Part shown: in pieces, positions 39,224 through 50,553 of the stretch
Numbering within the stretch: the first letter of the stretch is position 1
How the letters are laid out: every line of letters begins with the position of its first letter
Source: Comamonadaceae bacterium
Lineage (GTDB): Bacteria > Pseudomonadota > Gammaproteobacteria > Burkholderiales > Burkholderiaceae_C
NCBI GenBank assembly: GCA_947455145.1
Contig: CANGME010000002.1
Coordinates: 1 to 64,000 of the forward strand
Length of the DNA: 64,000 nt
Reading direction: 5' to 3'
The notes under the pieces: generated by a model
The model's database searches: none
The model's input: the letters and a program-made list of their open reading frames with translations, nothing else
What the model was told of the DNA's origin: nothing
Position numbers and translations under genes: made by a program

Positions 39224-40924
39224 GTGACAACTCCCGATTTCAATGGCGCCGATGCCCTGATCCGTATGCTGCAACTCAACGGCGTGCAGCACATCTTCGG
39301 CCTGTGCGGCGACACCAGCCTGCCCTACTACGATGCCCTGGCGCGGTTGGACCATGGCATGGACCACATCCTCACGCGCGACGAGCGAAGTGCCGCCTAC
39401 ATGGCCGATGCCTACGCTCGTGTGACGGGCCGGGTCGGTGTCTGCGAAGGGCCCAGCGGCGGCGGCGCCACCTATCTGCTGCCCGGTCTGGTGGAAGCCA
39501 ATGAATCCTCGGTGGCGGTGCTGGGCATCACCTCGGACGTGTCAGTGGGCGCACGAGGCAAGTTCCCGCTGACCGATCTTGATCAGCAAGCCCTGTACAA
39601 GCCGCTGACGAAGTGGAACACCCGCATCGACCGGGTTGACCAGATCCCGCATGCAGTCCGTAGCGCCTTCCGCGCCATGACGACCGGCCGGCCAGGCGCA
39701 GCCCACATTGCCCTGCCTTATGACGTGCAGAAGCACGCCATCGACCCGGCCGAAGTCTGGGCCCAGCCGGGCCACGACCACTTCCCCGCCTACCGCTCCG
39801 TGCCCGACCCGGCGGCAGTGGACGACGCGGCCGCGCGGCTGGTAGCCGCACGTTCACCGGTGCTGGTCTGCGGCGGCGGCGTAGTCATCGCCGGGGCCAG
39901 CGCCCAACTGGCCGAGCTCGCCACCTTGCTGAATGCGCCGGTCTGCACCACGGTCAGCGGCCAGGGTAGCCTAGCCGACACTCACGCCCTGAACGCCGGC
40001 GTGGTGGGAACCAATGGCGGCCTACCGACCACGCGGGCGGTGCTGGAACAGGCCGACCTGGTGCTCTTCATCGGTGCCCGCGCTGGATCGACCACCACCG
40101 AACACTGGCAGATGCCCTCGCGCCGCACGCCAATCCTGCACCTGGACGTGGACGCCGCCACTATTGGCACCAACTACCGCACCGATGTGGCGATGGTGGG
40201 CGACGCACGTTTGGGGCTGCAGGCTCTGAGCGATGCGGTCGCCTTGCGCATCGGCCAGCGGCCCGCCGATGCGGTGGACGGTCAGGCCATCGCAGCCCGG
40301 GCCCGAGCCCAGAAACAGGCCTACTTCGCGCCACTGGCTTCTTCCCTGGACCGACCCATCAAGCCGGAACGGGTGGTCGATCTGCTCAACAGGCTGCTGC
40401 CAGCACAGGCCATCGTGGTGGCAGACCCCGGCACGCCCTGCCCTTATTTCTCGGCCTACTTCAACGCCCCACAGGCAGGCAGGCACTTCATCACCAATCG
40501 GGCCCATGGTGCCTTGGGCTATTCGATGGCCGCTGGCGTGGGAGCGGCCATCGGTCGACCGAACGCGGTGGTGGTGTCGGTGATGGGCGACGGCAGCTTC
40601 GGCTTCACCTGCGGCGAACTGGAAACCATCGTTCGACGCGGCATACCTTTGAAAATGATCGTGTTCTCGAACGCGGTCTACGGCTGGATCAAGGCCAGCC
40701 AGAAGACCGGTTATGGCGAACGCTATTTCTCGGTCGACTTCAATCGCACCGACCACGCACGTGTGGCCGAAGCCTTCGGCGTGAAGGCCTGGCGGGTCGA
40801 AGACCCGGCCCAGTTGGAAGCCGTGCTGAAGGCCGCGCTAATGCATGACGGCCCGGCGCTGGTAGACGTGATCTCACAAGAACTGCAAGACAGTGCGGTT
40901 CCGGTCAGCCACTGGATGGGCTGA
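39224..40924 (+). CDS. Thiamine-diphosphate-dependent enzyme (acetolactate synthase/benzoylformate decarboxylase-like)
   Basis: 566 residues, GTG start at 39224. Three-domain ThDP fold: N-terminal Pyr domain with the activating Glu (TRDERSAAYMADAYARVTG), a central domain with a nucleotide-like binding fold, and a C-terminal PP domain with the Mg/ThDP motif GDGSFGFTCGELETI...FSN. Family members include acetolactate synthase, sulphoacetaldehyde acetyltransferase, oxalyl-CoA decarboxylase and benzoylformate decarboxylase; the exact reaction is not readable. Followed by a Bug receptor (57 nt) and a glyoxalase-like gene, which suggests a small catabolic unit for an oxo-acid. Confidence 0.88.
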   Translation: MTTPDFNGADALIRMLQLNGVQHIFGLCGDTSLPYYDALARLDHGMDHILTRDERSAAYMADAYARVTGRVGVCEGPSGGGATYLLPGLVEANESSVAVLGITSDVSVGARGKFPLTDLDQQALYKPLTKWNTRIDRVDQIPHAVRSAFRAMTTGRPGAAHIALPYDVQKHAIDPAEVWAQPGHDHFPAYRSVPDPAAVDDAAARLVAARSPVLVCGGGVVIAGASAQLAELATLLNAPVCTTVSGQGSLADTHALNAGVVGTNGGLPTTRAVLEQADLVLFIGARAGSTTTEHWQMPSRRTPILHLDVDAATIGTNYRTDVAMVGDARLGLQALSDAVALRIGQRPADAVDGQAIAARARAQKQAYFAPLASSLDRPIKPERVVDLLNRLLPAQAIVVADPGTPCPYFSAYFNAPQAGRHFITNRAHGALGYSMAAGVGAAIGRPNAVVVSVMGDGSFGFTCGELETIVRRGIPLKMIVFSNAVYGWIKASQKTGYGERYFSVDFNRTDHARVAEAFGVKAWRVEDPAQLEAVLKAALMHDGPALVDVISQELQDSAVPVSHWMG

Positions 40925-40981
40925 GCCCTCAGCCGCCACGACGACCATCGATACCCATAACTTCAAAGTCAGGAACCCAGC

Positions 40982-41953
40982 ATGAAACCCTCCACACACC
41001 GCCGCCAACTGTTGGGTGCCGCTATGGCCTTTGGCCTGGGTGGGCCCACTCAAGCCCAGAGCGACACCGTAACTCGCCTGGTCATCACCTTCCCGCCCGG
41101 CGGCAGCACGGACATCGCAGCACGCACCTTGCAGTCGCGCTTGGCCGAGCTGCTGGGCCACCAAGTGGTAGTCGACAACCGGCCCGGCGCGGCCAGCCAG
41201 ATCGCCACACAGTACGTGGCCCGGTCGGCCCCTGATGGCAATACCCTGTTGGTCTGCTTTGACACCCACGCCATCAACCCCATTGCCAAGCCCAAGCTGC
41301 CTTACGACACCTTCAAGGACTTCGCGGGTGTCACGCTGGCCCTGCGCTTTCCACTGGTGATTGGCGCGTCAGCTTCGGTGCCCGCCAAGGACTTGCGCGG
41401 CTTCATCGAAGCCGCAAGGCACCAGCCTGCCAAGTTCAGCTACGCGTCCACCGGAGTCGGTTCGATGAACCACCTGGTGATGGAGGATATCAAACGCAAG
41501 GCCGAAATCTTCGTACTGCACGTCCCTTATGGCGGCGGCGGGCCGGCCATCCAGGCGGTGTTAGGGGATGTCTCGCAGCTCACCCTTTTGAGCTATGCCG
41601 CGCTGAAGGGCCAGATCGCCAGCGGCAAGATCAAGCCCCTGGCTGTCACCGGCAACAAGCGCTTGCCCGAACTGCCCGACGTGCCCACGGTGGCCGAATC
41701 CGGCTTCCCGGGCTTCGAGGCCTATTCCTGGATCGGCATCTTCGCCCCGGCCGCCACGCCACCCGCCGTGCTGAACAAGCTCACCAAGGACTTCCAAGCC
41801 ACGCTGGGAACGCCCGAGATCCACCGCAAGCTGACACAGCTAGGCTTCGAGGTGATGGCCACCGATGGCCCTGGCGTCGAGCGGCACACACGGCAGGAAT
41901 ACGAGCGCTGGGGGAACTTCGTGCGCAGCACAAAACTGAAGCTAGAAGAGTGA
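40982..41953 (+). CDS. Bug/TctC-family periplasmic solute receptor
   Basis: 323 residues: twin-arginine-like start (STHRRQLLGAAMAFGLGG) and signal peptide cleaved near TQA, then the Bug fold with VITFPPGGSTDIAARTLQ, VVDNRPGAASQIATQYVARS and DVPTVAESGFPGFEAYSWIG. These bind small carboxylates in the periplasm. No TctA/TctB membrane genes are near, as is common for Bug proteins in Burkholderiales. It sits between the ThDP enzyme and the glyoxalase-like gene (4 nt gap), so its ligand is probably the substrate of this unit. Confidence 0.93.
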   Translation: MKPSTHRRQLLGAAMAFGLGGPTQAQSDTVTRLVITFPPGGSTDIAARTLQSRLAELLGHQVVVDNRPGAASQIATQYVARSAPDGNTLLVCFDTHAINPIAKPKLPYDTFKDFAGVTLALRFPLVIGASASVPAKDLRGFIEAARHQPAKFSYASTGVGSMNHLVMEDIKRKAEIFVLHVPYGGGGPAIQAVLGDVSQLTLLSYAALKGQIASGKIKPLAVTGNKRLPELPDVPTVAESGFPGFEAYSWIGIFAPAATPPAVLNKLTKDFQATLGTPEIHRKLTQLGFEVMATDGPGVERHTRQEYERWGNFVRSTKLKLEE

Positions 41954-41957
41954 AGCA

Positions 41958-42770
41958 GTGAGCAACCTGTCGGCCATTCTCGGCCTGGACCACGTGGTGA
42001 TTGCGGTGCACGACTTGAACCGCAGCATCGCCGACTACCGTGCGCTGGGCTTCACGGTTCAGCCTGGCGGCCAGCATCCGGGCCGCACATCGCACAACGC
42101 GTTAATCGTGTTCGATGACGGCGCCTACATTGAGATCATCGCTTGGCAGGCCCCGGCCCCCGAGGAACGCTGGTGGCGGCTGCTACAAGACCATGGCGAG
42201 GGATTGGTCGATTTCGCTCTGTTGCCCCTAGAAACGACGGCAGCCATCGCAGCGGCGCGGGCCCGGGGTTTGGCCGACCTCATCGGCCCCGTGGACGGCG
42301 GCCGCGTTCGGCCCGATGGTCAGGTGCTGCAATGGCGCAGCGCGCGCCAGACGCGCCACGACCTGCCCTTTCTTTGCGGTGACGTAACGCCGAGACACTT
42401 GCGCGTGCCCGAAGGCGAGATGCGCTCGCATCCGAACGGCGTGCGCGGATTTTCGACGTTGCAGATCGCGGTATTGGATCTGGCGAATTCGGTCGATCGC
42501 TATGGCGCATTGCTGGGTCCAGTCACGACGATCACTTCCCGTCACACCGAGCCTGACGGCGACGTAGTGCAAGCTGGCTTCGTGCTGCGATCAACGGCCT
42601 ACACTCTCGCCGCCCCCCAGGCCGGCAGTTCAGCTAACAGTCCCTTGCGAATGCACCTAACCACACGCGGCGAAGGCCTTCGACACATCCGCTTGGTCGG
42701 CCCGGCAGGAGCCCCGAGCCGAACTCTGGACAGCACGCTCACTCACGGTGCGGCCATCGACCTTGCTTAG
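41958..42770 (+). CDS. Glyoxalase-like (VOC superfamily) protein
   Basis: 270 residues, GTG start at 41958. The N-terminus GLDHVVIAVHDLNRSIADYRALGFTV is the classic VOC beta-alpha-beta start with a metal-ligand His (DHVV) and a later Glu (YIEIIAW); a second VOC module begins near STLQIAVLDLANSVDRYGALLG, so the protein is a fused two-module form (Glyoxalase_3 type). VOC enzymes include isomerases, epimerases, dioxygenases and lyases. The substrate is unknown; the operon context suggests an oxo-acid or its CoA ester. Confidence 0.85.
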   Translation: MSNLSAILGLDHVVIAVHDLNRSIADYRALGFTVQPGGQHPGRTSHNALIVFDDGAYIEIIAWQAPAPEERWWRLLQDHGEGLVDFALLPLETTAAIAAARARGLADLIGPVDGGRVRPDGQVLQWRSARQTRHDLPFLCGDVTPRHLRVPEGEMRSHPNGVRGFSTLQIAVLDLANSVDRYGALLGPVTTITSRHTEPDGDVVQAGFVLRSTAYTLAAPQAGSSANSPLRMHLTTRGEGLRHIRLVGPAGAPSRTLDSTLTHGAAIDLA

Positions 42771-42840
42771 TTCCTGAATACTTCAGATCTAACCCGTTCG
42801 TCTGCGGCTCACCAGAATGTCGGTACACAACGCTGACTGG

Positions 42841-44076
42841 CTATTTCAGTGCTGGCTTCGTGGCCAGCATAAAAAACAGTGAGCCCAGGCTGGCCAACAC
42901 GGCCAGCACCGTGAATCCCGTTCGGTAGTTGCCCGTCAAGTCAGCCAGCATGCCGGCCACCATGGGCCCGGCTATTTGGCCAATGGCGATGATGGCAGCC
43001 GATAGACCCATGATCATGCCGATGGCGTTGCGACCGAAATAGTCGGCCCTGATGGCCTGCATGAATGGGCCGCGCAGACCCCAGGCGACGCCGTGAAAAA
43101 TCGCGAAAGCTACCAGCTCAGCCACATGGGTGGCGTAGGTCAGGAAAATCAAACCCAGGGCGTGAGCCAGCATGCACAAAGCCGCGACCCTGCGTTTCTC
43201 ATAACGTTCACCCAGACCTGCGCCGAGCAAGACGCCAAAAACCTGGGCCAGTGTCATGAGCATGATGACCAAGCCCGCCTGAGCCACTGTGTAGCCCAAA
43301 CCTTCTTTCATGTGCGAGATCGCATGCACATTGACTGCGGTGACGACCAACAAGGCCAGACCGTGGCCGATGGCCAACAGCCAAAAGGCTCGGGTCCGCA
43401 GGGCTTGGCGGGCCGAGAACTCAAGCTGCTGGGTGATGACTTCAGTGTTCGTCGAGCTTGCCGACTTGCTCTGGGGTGGGATTCCATCGATGTATTCCCC
43501 ATGATCCTCGGGGCGCCGCTTGATGATGCGCGCCAGAGGCAAGCCCACAACGACGGCTATCAGCGCCGAGCCCATTGCCACCATGCGCCAACCATGGTGC
43601 TGCATGGCCCAGGCCACGATCGGAACGGCCAATCCACCCAAGGCCAAACCCAGGCTCATGATCGACAAAGCACGGGCCCGGTGCCGCTCAAACCACTGAA
43701 CTATCGCCACCGACAAGGGGAAATAGCCGGACAGGCTGGTGCCAATCGCCAGCAAAATAGAACTGAAATAAAAACCTGTGAGTGAATCGACTTGACTCAG
43801 CATCAATAGGCCAGCAGCAAAGATGAGGATACCGACCCGCACCATCGATTGAGTGCCGAACCGATCTACAACCCAGCCCAACAGTGGCCCGATAATCGCC
43901 GCCTCTACCGATTGCAGAGCGGCTGCGCCTGACAGCGCTGTTTTGCTCCAGCCGAGATCATCTGACAAAGCGGCAATGTAGAGGCCGAAAGATTGGATCA
44001 GCAAGGCCGCCAACAGGAATTGAATGCCACAGGCAGCGCCGGTCATGCGCCAGCCATAGAAGAGTTGCTTACTCAA
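42841..44076 (-). CDS. Major facilitator superfamily transporter
   Basis: About 411 residues with 12 hydrophobic segments, starting at SKQLFYGWRMTGAACGIQFL. MFS motif A-like loop between helices 2 and 3 (GWVVDRFGTQSMVRVG), and the FYGW start typical of oxalate/monocarboxylate-type MFS proteins (OFA/MCT-like). TTG at 44076 has an AGGGGA box 6 nt upstream; a GTG (44097) and TTG (44100) further upstream are alternatives. It could import the substrate of the neighbouring ThDP/Bug unit, which converges on it, but the ligand is unknown. Confidence 0.88.
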   Translation of the reverse strand: MSKQLFYGWRMTGAACGIQFLLAALLIQSFGLYIAALSDDLGWSKTALSGAAALQSVEAAIIGPLLGWVVDRFGTQSMVRVGILIFAAGLLMLSQVDSLTGFYFSSILLAIGTSLSGYFPLSVAIVQWFERHRARALSIMSLGLALGGLAVPIVAWAMQHHGWRMVAMGSALIAVVVGLPLARIIKRRPEDHGEYIDGIPPQSKSASSTNTEVITQQLEFSARQALRTRAFWLLAIGHGLALLVVTAVNVHAISHMKEGLGYTVAQAGLVIMLMTLAQVFGVLLGAGLGERYEKRRVAALCMLAHALGLIFLTYATHVAELVAFAIFHGVAWGLRGPFMQAIRADYFGRNAIGMIMGLSAAIIAIGQIAGPMVAGMLADLTGNYRTGFTVLAVLASLGSLFFMLATKPALK

Positions 44077-44120
44077 ACGAAATCCCCTAGCCTTCACCAA
44101 GCCTCATCCGCGACACGCCC

Positions 44121-46760
<2,640 letters not shown>

Positions 46761-46788
46761 CTAACAATTTCTCAAACGCTTGAATGAC

Positions 46789-46823
46789 CAAACCCGCAAT
46801 GAAAATTATCCATCGCGGGTTTG
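46789..46823 (-). other. 9-bp hairpin in the dnaN-gyrB junction
   Basis: CAAACCCGC (46789-46797) and GCGGGTTTG (46815-46823) are perfectly complementary, with a 17-nt AT-rich spacer, in the 100-nt gap. No U-run follows on the minus strand, so read-through into gyrB is expected; it may act as a partial terminator or processing site. Confidence 0.4.
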
Positions 46824-46848
46824 CTTGGGGTGACTGGCCGGGGCCGTC

Positions 46849-47955
46849 TTAGATTCGCATGGGCATCACAACGTACTTGAAGGTGGCGTTGTCGGGGATG
46901 GTGAACAGGGCCGAGCTGTTGGAGTCCGACAGCTCCAGCCTGACCATGTCTTGGCTCATATTGCTCAAGGCGTCAATCAGGTAGGTGACGTTGAAACCAA
47001 TCTCAATGCTGTCGCCGTTGTAGTCGATGTCCAACTCATCCACGGCCTCTTCTTGTTCGGCGTTGTTAGACGCCACACGCAGCGTGCCAGGATCAATATT
47101 AAGGCGCACGCCTTTGAACTTGTCGCTGGTCAAAATCGCGGTGCGCTGCAAGCTGGACAGCAGCGCTTGGCGACCCAGTGTGATGCTGTTGTGGTGATTT
47201 TTAGGGATGACGCGGTTGTAGTCAGGGAACTTGCCCTCGACCAACTTGGTGACGAACTCCATGCCGTCAAAGCTGAACTTGGCTTGGTTGTTGGCGAACT
47301 GCATCTCAATGCCGCCCTCAGCGTCGCTCAAGAGACGCTGCAACTCAATCACTGTTTTGCGCGGCAAGATGACTTCTTGCTTGGGCACTTCCACGTCCAG
47401 CAGGGCTGACACATACGCGAGGCGGTGGCCATCGGTTGCGACCAGGCTCAACTGCTTGCCTTCGGCCACAAACAAAATGCCATTGAGGTAGTAGCGAATG
47501 TCATGGACGGCCATGGCAAAGGAGACTTGCTCCAGCAAATTTTTCAGCGTTTTTTGCGGCACGCTGAAGGCAGGGCCAAAGCTGGCCGACTCTTGCACCA
47601 GGGGGAAATCTTCTGCGGGCAAAGACTGCAAGGTGAACTTGCTCTTGCCACCTTTGAGGATGAGCTTGCTCTGGCTCGACTCGAGCGACACCGTTTGGTC
47701 CGCAGGCATGGTGCGCAAAATGTCGATGAGTTTGCGTGCCCCCACCGTTGTGGTGAAGTTGCCTTCATCGCCACCCAGATCCGCCGTAGTGCGGATCTGG
47801 ATTTCCAGATCGCTGGTGGTGAGCTGCAATGATCCGGCCGTTTTGCGAATCAGCACATTGGCCAAGATGGGCAATGTGTGCCGACGCTCAACAATGCCCG
47901 CCACCGACTGCAAAACGGATAAAAATTGGCTTTGCGTAGCCTTCAAAACAATCAT
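46849..47955 (-). CDS. dnaN: DNA polymerase III beta subunit (sliding clamp)
   Basis: 368 residues, the usual clamp length, beginning MIVLKATQSQFLSVLQSVAG and ending in the conserved YVVMPMRI. It forms the ring-shaped processivity clamp of the replicase. Internal signatures: RHTLPILANVLI, DGHRLAYV and MPADQTVSLESSQSK. Lies 86 nt after dnaA on the same strand. Confidence 0.98.
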   Translation of the reverse strand: MIVLKATQSQFLSVLQSVAGIVERRHTLPILANVLIRKTAGSLQLTTSDLEIQIRTTADLGGDEGNFTTTVGARKLIDILRTMPADQTVSLESSQSKLILKGGKSKFTLQSLPAEDFPLVQESASFGPAFSVPQKTLKNLLEQVSFAMAVHDIRYYLNGILFVAEGKQLSLVATDGHRLAYVSALLDVEVPKQEVILPRKTVIELQRLLSDAEGGIEMQFANNQAKFSFDGMEFVTKLVEGKFPDYNRVIPKNHHNSITLGRQALLSSLQRTAILTSDKFKGVRLNIDPGTLRVASNNAEQEEAVDELDIDYNGDSIEIGFNVTYLIDALSNMSQDMVRLELSDSNSSALFTIPDNATFKYVVMPMRI

Positions 47956-48041
47956 GTCAGCCTCTACTTTGTTTTCTTGATTTAAAACGAATCGTCTTCA
48001 ATGGGATGTGGGTGAATTACGCCATTCTCCCCTTTTTTCGC

Positions 48042-49454
48042 CTAACCCTTGAGCGTTTGCTCAAGTACGTGCAATTGCTGGTTAAGTTCGGTCATTTGCT
48101 GGCGCTCACCCGAGATTTTGCGCACAGCATGCAAGACCGTGGTGTGATCGCGCCCGCCAAACAGCTCGCCAATCTCGGGCAGGCTTTTTTGGGTCAATTC
48201 TTTGGCCAGGTACATGGCAATCTGGCGCGGGCGGGCAATACTGGCCGGACGCTTTTTGGAGTACATGTCCGCAATCTTGATTTTGTAGTATTCGGCCACC
48301 GTTTTCTGGATGTTTTCCACCGAGATTTGACGGTTTTGGATGGCCAACAAGTCACGCAGGGCGTCCCGCGCCAATTGAATGGAAATCTCCTTCAGATTGA
48401 AGCGCGAATAGGCCATGACCTTTCGCAAAGCGCCTTCCAGCTCGCGTACGTTGGAGCGCACATTCTTGGCCACGAAGAAGGCCACTTCTTCGGGCATTTC
48501 TGCGCCTTCGGCCAGTGCCTTGTTGATCAAGATGGCGACGCGCATTTCAAGCTCTGGCGGCTCAATGGCCACCGTCAAGCCCGAGTCAAAGCGAGACACC
48601 AAGCGCTCGTGGATGTCGGTCAGACCCTTGGGGTAGGTGTCGCTGGTCATCACCAAGTGCGACTTTTTGGCCAGCAGCGCCTCGAAGGCGTTGAAGAACT
48701 CCTCTTGGGTTCGCTCTTTGTTGGCAAAAAACTGCACGTCATCGATCAGCAACAAATCCAGCGAGTGGTACTTATCTTTGAACTCGTCAAAGGTCTTGCG
48801 TTGGTAGGCTCGCACCACATCCGACACAAACTGTTCGGCATGGATGTAGAGCACTTTGGCGTTGGGCTGTTCGCTCAGCAGCTGGTTGCCAATGGCGTGC
48901 ATGAGGTGGGTCTTGCCCAGGCCAACACCGCCATAAATGAATAGGGGGTTGTACAACTGACCGGGTGAGTTGGCAATGTGCATGGCCGCCGCGCGCGCCA
49001 TGCGGTTGGCAGAGCCTTCGATCAGCGTATCAAACGTCAGTGCTGTGTTGATCCGATTTTTTGATCCGCCAGCGGCCTTTTCCACACCTACATCAGAAAA
49101 CTCTGTCATAGATGGGGATTCGGGCGCAGAAGGGCTTGTATATGACCGGCTGGCAGCCTCTCTGGGCTGAATGGCCAGCTCAACCGAGATGGGTTGGCCG
49201 TAGATTTTTTCAAGCAAGAGTGCGATTCGGGCACTGTACTGAACGCGAATCCAATCCAACTTGAACCGATTCACAATGAACAAAGTGACCTTGGAAAGGT
49301 CGCCTGCCACTTGAGCGTTGATGGGCTTGATCCAAGTGTTGAACTGCTGCTCAGGCAGCTCCTGCGCCAATTGATCCACGCAGGTTTGCCACAGGCTTTG
49401 CCCCTCTTCGTTGCCCGGCGTGTCGTTCGGTGTTGTGTAGTGTCCCGCTGTCAT
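48042..49454 (-). CDS. dnaA: Chromosomal replication initiator protein DnaA
   Basis: About 470 residues from the ATG at 49454; an alternative in-frame start lies 10 codons upstream. Domain I ([21 protein letters not shown]), variable domain II, AAA+ domain with Walker [10 protein letters not shown] and Walker [10 protein letters not shown], and the C-terminal DNA-binding domain with the signature [15 protein letters not shown]. It opens the origin and recruits DnaB. Three DnaA boxes lie directly upstream of its start, consistent with both origin function and autoregulation. Confidence 0.98.
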   Translation of the reverse strand: MTAGHYTTPNDTPGNEEGQSLWQTCVDQLAQELPEQQFNTWIKPINAQVAGDLSKVTLFIVNRFKLDWIRVQYSARIALLLEKIYGQPISVELAIQPREAASRSYTSPSAPESPSMTEFSDVGVEKAAGGSKNRINTALTFDTLIEGSANRMARAAAMHIANSPGQLYNPLFIYGGVGLGKTHLMHAIGNQLLSEQPNAKVLYIHAEQFVSDVVRAYQRKTFDEFKDKYHSLDLLLIDDVQFFANKERTQEEFFNAFEALLAKKSHLVMTSDTYPKGLTDIHERLVSRFDSGLTVAIEPPELEMRVAILINKALAEGAEMPEEVAFFVAKNVRSNVRELEGALRKVMAYSRFNLKEISIQLARDALRDLLAIQNRQISVENIQKTVAEYYKIKIADMYSKKRPASIARPRQIAMYLAKELTQKSLPEIGELFGGRDHTTVLHAVRKISGERQQMTELNQQLHVLEQTLKG

Positions 49455-49468
49455 TTTGATTATTGTTC

Positions 49469-49526
49469 TGTGGATAGTTGTCAACTCAAGAGCTGTGGAT
49501 TGTAGTTTATGCAGACCTTATCCACA
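49469..49526. other. oriC: Candidate replication origin: DnaA-box cluster between dnaA and rpmH
   Basis: Three DnaA boxes in 58 bp: TGTGGATAG (49469-49477, minus orientation, one mismatch), TGTGGATTG (49494-49502, minus, one mismatch) and a perfect TTATCCACA (49518-49526, plus). They lie in the 258-nt gap 49455-49712 between dnaA and rpmH, the usual origin position in this gene order. Few boxes are visible, so the functional origin may extend into neighbouring sequence. Confidence 0.7.
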
Positions 49527-49578
49527 GACGTATTTCCCTATCAATGCGCTTTAGCATTGGCATCTATGCCAAGCATTC

Positions 49579-49607
49579 TTGCCAAGTGCTTGAAAGTTTG
49601 CGATAAT
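49579..49607 (+). promoter_or_regulatory. Sigma70-type promoter of rpmH
   Basis: TTGCCA (49579-49584), a 17-nt spacer and GATAAT (49602-49607), about 105 nt before the rpmH ATG. Good match to consensus and correct direction for the rpmH-rnpA-yidD-yidC operon. Confidence 0.65.
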
Positions 49608-49712
49608 CCCGGGTTACCCTGATCCTTTGTCGGGGGAATTTTTCGCGGTCTCTTCATCTTATTTGACGTAGGGCCTGTGCAGACCCATAAGCAGAATCGT
49701 TAGGATTTCAAG

Positions 49713-49847
49713 ATGAAACGTACTTACCAGCCTTCCAAAATTCGCCGCGCCCGTACCCATGGTTTCCTGGTTCGCATGAAGACCCGTGGTGGCCGTGCCG
49801 TGATCAACGCACGCCGCGCCAAGGGCCGCAAGCGTTTGGCCGTCTAA
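49713..49847 (+). CDS. rpmH: 50S ribosomal protein L34
   Basis: 44 residues, highly basic, starting [20 protein letters not shown] and ending KGRKRLAV, the universal L34 sequence. It has an AGGA box before the ATG. First gene of the rpmH-rnpA-yidD-yidC operon beside the origin. Confidence 0.97.
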   Translation: MKRTYQPSKIRRARTHGFLVRMKTRGGRAVINARRAKGRKRLAV

Positions 49848-49897
49848 TTTTGGCCGTTCGGCGCGTGGCGGGTTGACCCTTTTAGGCGTCTCATCAC

Positions 49898-50284
49898 GTG
49901 CTACGACTCCAAACAAGAAGTCAGTTCCAGGCGGTCTTGGCTAACCATACCGTCGCCAGAACAGCCCATTTTGCCATGCACCGGTCTGAACCCGATGCGG
50001 CTGCGTCAGCTTCGCCTGATGCTCAACCTGTTGGATTGGGTGCCATGGTGCCCAAGCGCTGGGCGAAGCGTGCCGTGACCCGCAACTTGATCAAGCGCCA
50101 AATTTACAGCCTGGGTGACGGCATTGAAGATCAGCTCTTCAATGTCAGTCACGTGGTTCGCTTGCGTGCAAGCTTTGACCGCAAGCAATTCAAAAGCGCC
50201 AGCTCCGAGCTGCTCAAAGCAGCCGTTCGGCTTGAGCTTGAGCAGTTATTTCTCAAGACTGTCCGGCCTAAGGTGATGGCATGA
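49898..50284 (+). CDS. rnpA: Ribonuclease P protein component
   Basis: 128 residues, GTG start at 49898 (MLRLQTRSQFQAVL), 50 nt after rpmH. It contains the RNase P protein signature helix KRWAKRAVTRNLIKRQIY (RNR-type motif, here RNL) and a C-terminal helical tail. It assists the RNase P RNA in cleaving pre-tRNA 5' leaders. A Ser/Ala/Pro-rich insertion near residues 30-45 is longer than in E. coli. Its stop overlaps the yidD start (ATGA). Confidence 0.95.
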   Translation: MLRLQTRSQFQAVLANHTVARTAHFAMHRSEPDAAASASPDAQPVGLGAMVPKRWAKRAVTRNLIKRQIYSLGDGIEDQLFNVSHVVRLRASFDRKQFKSASSELLKAAVRLELEQLFLKTVRPKVMA

Positions 50285-50553
50285 TCAAGGCTTTGTTAGT
50301 TGCCCTGGTCAAGGCCTATCGACTCTTATTGAGTCCTTGGCTGGGCTCCTCCTGCCGGTTCGAACCTACTTGCTCCCGCTACGCTTTGGCAGCGCTGGAG
50401 CAACACGGCGCGACCGCTGGCAGTTATTTGACGCTCAAGCGGCTGGTGCGCTGTCACCCCGGATGCACCGGTGGGCATGATCCGGTTCCAGACGAAAAGC
50501 CTCGTTTTTTCTCTCGCCTGTTTTTCTCCTTATCTGAAAAGAAGTCTTCATGA
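50281..50553 (+). CDS. yidD: Membrane protein insertion efficiency factor YidD
   Basis: 90 residues with the YidD core: YRLLLSPWLGSSCRFEPTCS, YALAALEQHGATAGS, RLVRCHPGCTGGHDPVP. Three conserved cysteines and an amphipathic N-terminal helix are present. It helps YidC insert inner-membrane proteins. It overlaps rnpA upstream and yidC downstream by 4 nt each, so translation is coupled. Confidence 0.96.
   Translation: MIKALLVALVKAYRLLLSPWLGSSCRFEPTCSRYALAALEQHGATAGSYLTLKRLVRCHPGCTGGHDPVPDEKPRFFSRLFFSLSEKKSS

Noticed and set aside
40022-40756. 244-codon open frame antisense to the thiamine-diphosphate enzyme
   Set aside because: The plus-strand frame has full ThDP-family motifs; the antisense frame has none and no good start.
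43093-43785. 230-codon open frame antisense to the MFS gene
   Set aside because: Gln/His/Arg-rich, not membrane-like, and wholly inside the MFS transporter gene.
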